From the NCBI RefSeq assembly GCF_026230105.1, contig NW_026614221.1, positions 274,641 to 338,640 on the forward strand: 64,000 nucleotides of DNA. The letters run 5' to 3'. Origin of the DNA: Diorhabda sublineata. Its lineage: Eukaryota > Arthropoda > Insecta > Coleoptera > Chrysomelidae. Each line of letters starts with the position of its first letter. Position 1 is the first letter of the stretch. The position numbers and the translations under genes are program-made. Below the pieces are notes generated by a model, which worked only from the letters and a program-made list of their open reading frames with translations, was not told the origin of the DNA and made no database searches. This document shows, in pieces, positions 43,862 to 52,700 of this stretch.

Positions 43862-45130
43862 TTATTTTTGTTGGGCGATAAGTGTTGCTATGAGTATCTG
43901 CATATTTTGCAACATACTCAGTAGCTCCGGTGTTTTTTCTTCTGTCTTCGTTGTTTTCTTCGCAACTTGTGCGTAAGTACATCCTGTTTGCGTGGTGTTC
44001 CTTGCTTGGTTGTTCTCCGACTTTTTCGGGTGTTTCGGGCACCCCTTGTAGTTTGCGGGGTGTTCTCCTCCGCAGTTCTTGCAGTTCGGTTTTTCCGTCT
44101 TGCTGAGCGTGCATTCCGCCGCTCTATGCGCTCCCGCGCATCTCACGCAGTGCACGTCCATGTTGCACGTGCTTTGTCCGTGATGGAATCCCTGACACCT
44201 GTAACATTGTACAGGTCCGTCGTGCCTTTTTTGTTCTACCACACTTATTTTTGTGTGGCAGAGGTATCTCAACTTCTTATAAGTTGGTTCTTCTTTCGGT
44301 TCTATTACTACCATGTATATAGGTAGTAGTTTTCGTGTGTTGTCCTGATTTCTTTGAGTACGGCTTGTCAACTGCCATACTTTCTTCGGTCTAAGTCCAT
44401 TTTCCTTCAATTCCTCCTCTACCTCCGACACTGGGGTGTTAACAGCAAGTCCTTTTATGACGAGCTTCCTTTCCTTTTCTTCATTGAGTAGGTATGTATA
44501 CCACTCAATTTCCTTATACTCGCTCAGGAGCATCTTCATCTTGTTAAAGTCGTCTTTAGTCGCCGTCGTTATTTTGCCCGTGTGTATTCCCATTTTACAC
44601 TGGGCATCGATTTTTCTTTGCACTAGCTGTTTGCGTAGTGCTGTCCACATCAGTGGGGATTTTAGAATTATCGGAGGTGGCCTTCTCTCCGGTTTTGTCT
44701 GTTTCCTTTGTTCGTCTTTTTTTATTTTCTCCAATTCTTGGATTTGATTGTCCGTTGATGTTTCTTCTTCTTCATCTGAGGATTGTTTATCTGCTTTTTT
44801 TCTTTTTTTATTGTTTTTTACTTCCGTGAAGTCTCCTTCCATAGGGCAGTCTTCGATTGGTGCTATTTGAGTTTTCAACTCATCTATTTCGGTTAGCTTC
44901 TTTCTTAATTCTTCTACCAATGTGTCGTTTTCGTCATCCAGTGTTTTATTTTCGAGCATTAAGTACTCAATTCGCCTGTCTTTATCGTATATAGTATTTT
45001 CCAAATTTTTCATTTTCTCCTCGAGGGATTTGACTTGTTGTCCCAGCGCTTCATAGTCAGCTTTTTGCTGAATTATGATTTTGGATAATTCAGTTGTTTT
45101 CTCCTTATTCTTGGAGTTTTTAGGCTCCAT
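43862..45130 (-). CDS. ORF1 / gag-like nucleic-acid-binding protein of a Jockey-type non-LTR retrotransposon
   Basis: An intact 422-residue protein. Residues about 12-90 form a strongly heptad-like, charged coiled coil, as expected for ORF1 multimerisation. Residues 98-150 are a charged linker with a basic KKRKK patch (109-113 region) and an acidic run, then a proline cluster (RRPPP). Residues about 205-305 resemble the RRM-like/PRE_C2HC region of Jockey and X-element ORF1 proteins (KLVIKGL, then LRYL). Three zinc knuckles follow: C309-X2-C312-X4-H317-X4-C322, C328-X2-C331-X3-H335-X4-C340 and C350-X2-C353-X3-H357-X6-C364, the last with the HPANYKGCP signature common in this family. A YAQVAKK stretch and a C-terminal hydrophobic helix (PELLSMLQNMQ...) end the protein. 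The likely role is binding element RNA and packaging it into ribonucleoprotein. The start has G at -3 and G at +4. The stop is TAA; no ORF2 follows. The uninterrupted frame argues for a recent insertion. Confidence 0.93.
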   Translation of the reverse strand: MEPKNSKNKEKTTELSKIIIQQKADYEALGQQVKSLEEKMKNLENTIYDKDRRIEYLMLENKTLDDENDTLVEELRKKLTEIDELKTQIAPIEDCPMEGDFTEVKNNKKRKKADKQSSDEEEETSTDNQIQELEKIKKDEQRKQTKPERRPPPIILKSPLMWTALRKQLVQRKIDAQCKMGIHTGKITTATKDDFNKMKMLLSEYKEIEWYTYLLNEEKERKLVIKGLAVNTPVSEVEEELKENGLRPKKVWQLTSRTQRNQDNTRKLLPIYMVVIEPKEEPTYKKLRYLCHTKISVVEQKRHDGPVQCYRCQGFHHGQSTCNMDVHCVRCAGAHRAAECTLSKTEKPNCKNCGGEHPANYKGCPKHPKKSENNQARNTTQTGCTYAQVAKKTTKTEEKTPELLSMLQNMQILIATLIAQQK

Positions 45131-45198
45131 GCCTGTTGCTTTCGGTCCCGGTTTTCCTATTTTGGTTGGTATCTAAAGTTACCTAAAAGAAAAGTTTA

Positions 45199-45220
45199 AG
45201 CCGTACTGATAAGTACGGCT
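45199..45220 (-). other. Leader hairpin, 8-bp perfect stem with 6-nt loop
   Basis: AGCCGTAC (45199-45206) pairs perfectly with GTACGGCT (45213-45220). The six-base loop reads TGATAA on the plus strand and UUAUCA in the element RNA. It lies about 70 nt upstream of the ORF1 start. Confidence 0.75.
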
Positions 45221-45250
45221 GTTTCGAAAAAAACGGATAGTTCCGCACAA

Positions 45251-45303
45251 TCAAATATGTGTTGATAAACACAATTCTTTCATGCAGAAATAGTTTTTAG
45301 CAT
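45251..45303 (-). other. Two overlapping short upstream ORFs in the leader
   Basis: uORF1 starts at 45303 (ATG) and encodes MLKTISA before TGA at 45282-45280. uORF2 starts at 45283 and encodes MKELCLSTHI before TGA at 45253-45251. The stop of the first and start of the second share bases as ATGA. Both would precede ORF1 on an unspliced element transcript and could reduce its translation; that effect is inference. uORF2 spans the hairpin at 45258-45273. Confidence 0.5.
45258..45273 (-). other. Leader hairpin with the same TGATAA loop
   Basis: TGTGT (45258-45262) pairs with ACACA (45269-45273) around TGATAA (45263-45268), the same hexaloop as in the neighbouring hairpin at 45199-45220. One more T-A pair could close inside, leaving GATA. 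The stem sequences of the two hairpins are unrelated, so this is not a simple duplication. Confidence 0.65.
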
Positions 45304-45314
45304 TATAAATAAAG

Positions 45315-45332
45315 GCTGTGTCAAGGCACAGC
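45315..45332 (-). other. Leader hairpin, 6-bp perfect stem with 6-nt loop
   Basis: GCTGTG (45315-45320) pairs with CACAGC (45327-45332) around TCAAGG. One further G-T wobble can extend it. It is the third of three consecutive stem-loops in the leader, again with a six-base loop but a different loop sequence. Confidence 0.6.
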
Positions 45333-45461
45333 TACCTGCTGAAAAAGAAGGAAAGTTTTATCAGTATCTCACCTGAGTCCGCTTTCACCTCACTTCACTG
45401 TCACACTTTAGCCACACCAGCACTTACTGAGCAACCCTTAAACAAAACACACTCGATACAA

Positions 45462-45474
45462 CCTAATTTGAAGT
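45462..45474 (+). repeat. Target-site duplication, right copy
   Basis: CCTAATTTGAAGT follows the 5' end of the minus-strand element and continues directly into satellite (CGAATTCC). Joining the left flank to the sequence after this copy restores a normal monomer of a type also seen intact around 43090-43190 (TTGTTATAATTG followed by GAGTGGGTTTGC). Confidence 0.93.
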
Positions 45475-48400
45475 CGAATTCCAACATTTCTTATATATTT
45501 GAGTGGGTTTGCATCTAACTTAGTCAGATATCATCGAATAACATCCATTGAAGCCCATTGAGGTCAACTGTCACTTTGTAATAATTGAAAATTTTCAAAG
45601 TCTATCTTCCTAATTTGGAGTCGAATTCCAACATTTCTTATATATTTGAGTGAGTTTGAATCTAACTTTGTCAGATATCATCGAATAACATCCATAGAAG
45701 CCCTTTGAGGTCATCTGTCACTTTGTAATAATTGAAAATTTTCAAAGTCTATCTTCCTAATTTGAAGTCGAATTCCAACATTTCTTATATATTTGAGTGA
45801 GTTTGCATCTAACTTTGTCTGATATCATCGAATAACATCCATTGAAGCCCATTGAGGTCAACTGTCACTTTGTGTTAATTGAAAATTTTCCAAGTCTATC
45901 TTCCTTATTTGAAGTCGAATTTCAACATTTCTCATATATTTGAGTGAGTTTGCGAATAAATCTGTCATATATCATCGAAAAACATCGATTGAAGCCCATT
46001 GAGGTCAACTGTCACTTTGTGTTAATTGAAAATTTTCCAAGTCTATCTTCCTTATTTGAAGTTGAATTTCAACATTTCTCATATATTTGAGTGAGTTTGC
46101 GAATAACTTTGTCATATATCATCGAAAAACATCGATTGAAGCCCATTGAGGTCAACTGTCACTTTGTAATAATTGAAAATTTTCAAAGTCTATCTTCCTT
46201 ATTTGAAGTCGAATTTCAACATTTCTCATATATTTGAGTGAGTTTGCGAATAACTTTGTCATATATCATCGAATAACATCCATTGAAGCCCATTGAGGTC
46301 AACTGTCACTTTGTAATAATTGAAAATTTTCAAAGTCTATCTTCCTGATTTGAAGTCGAATTCCAACATTTCTTATATATTTGAGTGAGTTTGCATCTAA
46401 CTTTGTCAGATATCATTGAATAACATCCATTGAAGCCCATTGAGGTCAACTGTCACTTTGTAATAATTGAAAATTTTCAAAGTCTATCTTCCTAATTTGA
46501 AGTCGAATTCCAACATTTCTTATATATTTGAGTGAGTTTGCATCTAACTTAGTCAGATATCATCGAATAACATCCATTGAAGCCCATTGAGGTCAACTGT
46601 CACTTTGTGTTAATTGAAAATTTTCAAAGTCTATCTTCCTAATTTGAAGTCGAATTCCAACATTTCTTATATATTTGAGTGAGTTTGCATCTAACTTTGT
46701 CAGATATCATCGAATAACATCCATTGAAGCCCATTGAGGTCAACTGTCACTTTGTAATAATTGAAAATTTTCAAAGTCTATATTCCTAATTTGAAGTCGA
46801 ATTTCAACATTTCTCATATATTTGAGTGAGTTTGCGAATAACTTTGTCAGATATCATCGAATAACATCGATTGAAGCCCATTGAGGTCAACTGTCACTTT
46901 GTAATAATTGAAAATTTTCAAAGTCTATCTTTCTAATTTGAAGTCGAATTCCAACATTTCTTATATATTTGAGTGAGTTTGCATCTAACTTTGTCAGATA
47001 TCATCGAATAACATCATTGAAGCCCATTGAGGTCAACTGTCACTTTGTAATAATTGAAAATTTTCAAAGTCTATCTTCCTAATTTGAAGTCGAATTCCAA
47101 CATTTCTTATATATTTGAGTGAGTTTGCATCTAACTTTGTCAGATATCATCGAATAACATCCATTGAAGCCCTTTGAGGTCATCTGTCACTTTGTAATAA
47201 TTGAAAATTTTCAAAGTCTATCTTCCTAATTTGAAGTCGAATTCCAACATTTCTTATATATTTGAGTGAGTTTGCATCTAACTTAGTCAGATATAATCGA
47301 ATAACATCCATTGAAGCCCATTGAGGTCAACTGTCACTTTAAATAATTGAAAATTTTCAAAGTCTATCTTCCTAATTTGAAGTCGAATTCCAACATTTCT
47401 TATATATTTGAGTGAGTTTGCATCTAACTTTGTCTGATATCATCGAATAACATCCATTGAATCCCATTGAGGTCAACTGTCACTTTGTGTTAATTGAAAA
47501 TTTTCCAAGTCTATCTTCCTTATTTGAAGTCGAATTTCAACATTTCTCATATATTTGAGTGAGTTTGCGAATAACTTTGTCATATATCATCGAAAAACAT
47601 CGATTGAAGCCCATTGAGGTCAACTGTCACTTTGTAATAATTGAAAATTTTCAAAGTCTATCTTCCTGATTTGAAGTCGAATTCCAACATTTCTTATATA
47701 TTTGAGTGAGTTCGCTCTAACTTTATCAAATATCATCGAATAACATCCATTGGAGCCCATTGAGGTCAACTGTCACTTTGTAATAATTGAAAATTTTCAA
47801 TGTCTATCTTCCTAATTTGAAGTCGAATTCCAACATTTCTTATATATTTGAGTGAGTTTGCATCTAACTTAGTCAGATATCATCGAATAACATCCATTGA
47901 AGCCCATTGAGGTCAACTGTCACTTTGTGTTAATTGAAAATTTTCCAAGTCTATCTTCCTTATTTGAAGTCGAATTTCAACATTTCTCATATATTTGAGT
48001 GAGTTTGCGAATAACTTTGTCATATATCATCGAAAAACATCGATTGAAGCCCATTGAGGTCAACTGTCACTTTGTAATAATTGAAAATTTTCAAAGTCTA
48101 TCTTCCTGATTTGAAGTCGAATTCCAACATTTCTTATATATTTGAGTGAGTTTGCATCTAACTTTGTCAGATATCATCGAATAACATCCATTGAAGCCCA
48201 TTGAGGTCATCTGTCACTTTGTGTTAATTGAAAATTTTCAAAGTCTATCTTCCTGATTTGAAGTCGAATTCCAACATTTCTTATATATTTGAGTGAGTTT
48301 GCATCTAACTTTGTCAGATATCATTGAATAACATCCATTGAAGCCCATTGAGGTCAACTGTCACTATGTAATAATTGAAAATTTTCAAAGTCCATCTTCC

Positions 48401-49719
48401 TAATTTAAAGTCGAATTCCAACATTTCTTATATATTTGAGTGAGTTTGCATCTAACTTAGTGAGATATCATCGAATAACATCCATTGAAGCCCATTGAGG
48501 TCAACTGTCATTTTGTGTTAATTGAAAATTTTCAAAGTCTATCTTCCTAATTTGAAGTCGAATTCCAACATTTCTTATATATTTGAGTGAGTTTGCATCT
48601 AACTTTGTCTGATATCATCGAATAACATCCATTGAAGCCCATTGAGGTCAACTGTCACTTTGTAATAATTGAAAATTTTCAAAGTCTATATTCCTAATTT
48701 GAAGTCGAATTTCAACATTTCTCATATATTTGAGTGAGTTTGCGAATAACTTTGTCAGATATCATCGAATAACATCGATTGAAGCCCATTGAGGTCAACT
48801 GTCACTTTGTAATAATTGAAAATTTTCAAAGTCTATCTTCCTAATTTGAAGTCGAATTCCAACATTTCTTATATATTTGAGTGAGTTTGCATCTAACTTT
48901 GTCAGATATCATCGAATAACATCGATTGAAGCCCATTGAGGTCAACTGTCACTTTGTAATAATTGAAAATTTTCAAAGTCTATCTTCCTAATTTGAAGTC
49001 GAATTCCAATATTTCTTATATATTTGAGTGAGTTTGCATCTAACTTTGTCAGATATCATCGAATAACATCGATTGAAGCCCATTGAGGTCAACTGTCACT
49101 TTGTTATAATTGAAAATTTTCAAAGTCTATCTTCCTAATTTGAAGTCGAATTCCAACATTTCTTATATATTTGAGTGGGTTTGCATCTAACTTAGTCAGA
49201 TATCATCGAATAACATCCATTGAAGCCCATTGAGGTCAACTGTCACTTTGTGTTAATTGAAAATTTTCCAAGTCTATCTTCCTTATTTGAAGTTGAATTT
49301 CAACATTTCTCATATATTTGAGTGAGTTTGCGAATAACTTTGTCATATATCATCGAAAAACATCGATTGAAGCCCATTGAGGTCAACTGTCACTTTGTAA
49401 TAATTGAAAATTTTCAAAGTCTATCTTCCTTATTTGAAGTCGAATTTCAACATTTCTCATATATTTGAGTGAGTTTGCGAATAACTTTGTCATATATCAT
49501 CGAATAACATCCATTGAAGCCCATTGAGGTCAACTGTCACTTTGTAATAATTGAAAATTTTCAAAGTCTATCTTCCTGATTTGAAGTCGAATTCCAACAT
49601 TTCTTATATATTTGAGTGAGTTTGCATCTAACTTTGTCAGATATCATTGAATAACATCCATTGAAGCCCATTGAGGTCAACTGTCACTTTGTAATAATTG
49701 AAAATTTTCAAAGTCTATC

Positions 49720-52700
49720 TTCCTAATTTGAAGTCGAATTCCAACATTTCTTATATATTTGAGTGAGTTTGCGAATAACTTTGTCAGATATCATCGAATA
49801 ACATCGATTGAAGCCTATTGAGGTCAACTGTCACTTTGTAATAATTGAAAATTTTCAAAGTCTATCTTCCTAATTTGAAGTCGAATTCCAATTTCTTATA
49901 TATTTGAGTGAGTTTGCATCTAACTTTGTCAGATATCATCGAATAACATCCATTGAAGCCCATTGAGGTCATCTGTCACTTTGTGTTAATTGAAAATTTT
50001 CAAAGTCTATCCTCCTAATTTAAAGTCGAATTCCAACATTTCTTATATATTTGAGTGAGTTTGCATCTAACTTAGTCAGATATCATCGAATAACATCCAT
50101 TGAAGCCCATTGAGGTCAACTGTCACTTTGTGTTAATTGAAAATTTTCAAAGTCTATCTTCCTAATTTGAAGTCGAATTCCAACATTTCTTATATATTTG
50201 AGTGAGTTTGCATCTAACTTTGTCAGATATCATCGAATAACATCCATTGAAGCCCATTGAGGTCAACTGTCACTTTGTAATAATTGAAAATTTTCAAAGT
50301 CTATCTTCCTTATTTGAAGTCGAATTTCAACATTTCTCATATATTTGAGTGAGTTTGCGAATAACTTTGTCATATATCATCGAATAACATCCATTGAAGC
50401 CCATTGAGGTCAACTGTCACTTTGTAATAATTGAAAATTTTCAAAGTCTATCTTCCTGATTTGAAGTCGAATTCCAACATTTCTTATATATTTGAGTGAG
50501 TTTGCATCTAACTTTGTCAGATATCATTGAATAACATCCATTGAAGCCCATTGAGGTCAACTGTCACTTTGTAATAATTGAAAATTTTCAAAGTCTATCT
50601 TCCTGATTTGAAGTCGAATTCCAACATTTCTTATATATTTGAGTGAGTTTGCATCTAACTTTGTCAGATATCATTGAATAACATCCATTGAAGCCCATTG
50701 AGGTCAACTGTCACTTTGTAATAATTGAAAATTTTCAAAGTCTATCTTCCTAATTTGAAGTCGAATTCCAACATTTCTTATATATTTGAGTGAGTTTGCG
50801 GATAACTTTGTCAGATATCATCGAATAACATCGATTGAAGCCTATTGAGGTCAACTGTCACTTTGTAATAATTGAAAATTTTCAAAGTCTATCTTCCTTA
50901 TTTGAAGTCGAATTTCAACATTTCTCATATATTTGAGTGAGTTTGCGAATAACTTTGTCATATATCATCGAATAACATCCATTGAAGCCCATTGAGGTCA
51001 ACTGTCACTTTGTAATAATTGAAAATTTTCAAAGTCTATCTTCCTTATTTGAAGTCGAATTTCAACATTTCTCATATATTTGAGTGAGTTTGCGAATAAC
51101 TTTGTCATATATCATCGAATAACATCCATTGAAGCCCATTGAGGTCAACTGTCACTTTGTAATAATTGAAAATTTTCAAAGTCTATCTTCCTGATTTGAA
51201 GTCGAATTCCAACATTTCTTATATATTTGAGTGAGTTTGCATCTAACTTTGTCAGATATCATTGAATAACATCCATTGAAGCCCATTGAGGTCAACTGTC
51301 ACTTTGTAATAATTGAAAATTTTCAAAGTCTATCTTCCTAATTTGAAGTCGAATTCCAACATTTCTTATATATTTGAGTGAGTTTGCGAATAACTTTGTC
51401 AGATATCATCGAATAACATCGATTGAAGCCTATTGAGGTCAACTGTCACTTTGTAATAATTGAAAATTTTCAAAGTCTATCTTCCTAATTTGAAGTCGAA
51501 TTCCAATTTCTTATATATTTGAGTGAGTTTGCATCTAACTTTGTCAGATATCATCGAATAACATCCATTGAAGCCCATTGAGGTCATCTGTCACTTTGTG
51601 TTAATTGAAAATTTTCAAAGTCTATCCTCCTAATTTAAAGTCGAATTCCAACATTTCTTATATATTTGAGTGAGTTTGCATCTAACTTAGTCAGATATCA
51701 TCGAATAACATCCATTGAAGCCCATTGAGGTCAACTGTCACTTTGTGTTAATTGAAAATTTTCAAAGTCTATCTTCCTAATTTGAAGTCGAATTCCAACA
51801 TTTCTTATATATTTGAGTGAGTTTGCATCTAACTTTGTCAGATATCATCGAATAACATCCATTGAAGCCCATTGAGGTCAACTGTCACTTTGTAATAATT
51901 GAAAATTTTCAAAGTCTATCTTCCTTATTTGAAGTCGAATTTCAACATTTCTCATATATTTGAGTGAGTTTGCGAATAACTTTGTCATATATCATCGAAT
52001 AACATCCATTGAAGCCCATTGAGGTCAACTGTCACTTTGTAATAATTGAAAATTTTCAAAGTCTATCTTCCTGATTTGAAGTCGAATTCCAACATTTCTT
52101 ATATATTTGAGTGAGTTTGCATCTAACTTTGTCAGATATCATTGAATAACATCCATTGAAGCCCATTGAGGTCAACTGTCACTTTGTAATAATTGAAAAT
52201 TTTCAAAGTCTATCTTCCTAATTTGAAGTCGAATTCCAACATTTCTTATATATTTGAGTGAGTTTGCGAATAACTTTGTCAGATATCATCGAATAACATC
52301 GATTGAAGCCTATTGAGGTCAACTGTCACTTTGTAATAATTGAAAATTTTCAAAGTCTATCTTCCTAATTTGAAGTCGAATTCCAATTTCTTATATATTT
52401 GAGTGAGTTTGCATCTAACTTTGTCAGATATCATCGAATAACATCCATTGAAGCCCATTGAGGTCATCTGTCACTTTGTGTTAATTGAAAATTTTCAAAG
52501 TCTATCCTCCTAATTTAAAGTCGAATTCCAACATTTCTTATATATTTGAGTGAGTTTGCATCTAACTTAGTCAGATATCATCGAATAACATCCATTGAAG
52601 CCCATTGAGGTCAACTGTCACTTTGTGTTAATTGAAAATTTTCAAAGTCTATCTTCCTAATTTGAAGTCGAATTCCAACATTTCTTATATATTTGAGTGA

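Larger units (their letters stand above)
45207..45363. promoter_or_regulatory. Cluster of three GATA-factor-type motifs (TGATAA)
   Basis: TGATAA occurs on the plus strand at 45207-45212 and 45263-45268 and on the minus strand at 45363-45358. All match the WGATAR consensus of GATA transcription factors. Three in about 160 bp is more than chance would usually give. Two of them are also hairpin loops, so selection could be at RNA instead. Binding is not demonstrated. Confidence 0.4.
43434..45461 (-). mobile_element. Gag-only non-LTR retrotransposon (Jockey-like, non-autonomous), full insertion
   Basis: A 2028-bp block of clearly higher GC interrupts the satellite and is bounded by a perfect 13-bp direct duplication of satellite sequence. 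Read on the minus strand it has a 331-bp leader, one intact ORF of 422 codons, and a 428-bp 3' region ending in TGTGTGT. It has no long terminal repeats or terminal inverted repeats. A variable-length target-site duplication plus a gag-like ORF1 with CCHC knuckles is the signature of a LINE inserted by target-primed reverse transcription. No endonuclease or reverse-transcriptase reading frame or recognisable remnant exists, so it must rely on an enzyme from elsewhere. The layout matches the published idea of HeT-A (Drosophila) or HAL1 (mammalian half-L1) elements, but I cannot tell whether this is a propagating family or one internally deleted copy. Whether the 5' end is complete is also undecided. 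Confidence 0.9.
45131..45461 (-). promoter_or_regulatory. 5' leader/internal promoter region of the retrotransposon
   Basis: These 331 bp lie between the element's 5' edge and the ORF1 start codon. LINEs of this group carry internal promoters, so promoter function is expected from family knowledge but no initiator is proven at the 5' edge. Visible content: three stem-loops, three TGATAA/TTATCA motifs, two overlapping short uORFs (45303-45280 and 45283-45251) and splice-like signals. The leader could be partly 5'-truncated; a duplicate copy elsewhere would decide. Confidence 0.6.

Noticed and set aside
43782..44114. Minus-strand 110-codon frame overlapping the end of ORF1, possibly the start of ORF2
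   Set aside because: It is the out-of-frame reading of the zinc-knuckle coding region and stops 80 bp after ORF1. It lacks any endonuclease motif; a shadow, not an ORF2 remnant.
43967..44829. Plus-strand open frames of 119, 103 and 63 codons
   Set aside because: All are antisense to ORF1 and have the skewed composition expected of a reversed lysine/glutamate-rich coding strand.
45304..45311. TATAAATA on the plus strand, a possible promoter pointing into the right satellite block
   Set aside because: An AT-rich octamer in an AT-rich leader with no supporting initiator or transcript evidence; too weak to list as a promoter.
43434..45461. LTR retrotransposon or DNA transposon interpretation of the insert
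   Set aside because: The insert's ends share no direct or inverted terminal repeats, and the 13-bp duplication with Jockey-type ORF1 fits a non-LTR element.
45318..45518. 66-codon plus-strand frame crossing the element-satellite junction
   Set aside because: It joins element leader to satellite, starts at a non-ATG codon and codes nothing recognisable. It could not predate the insertion.
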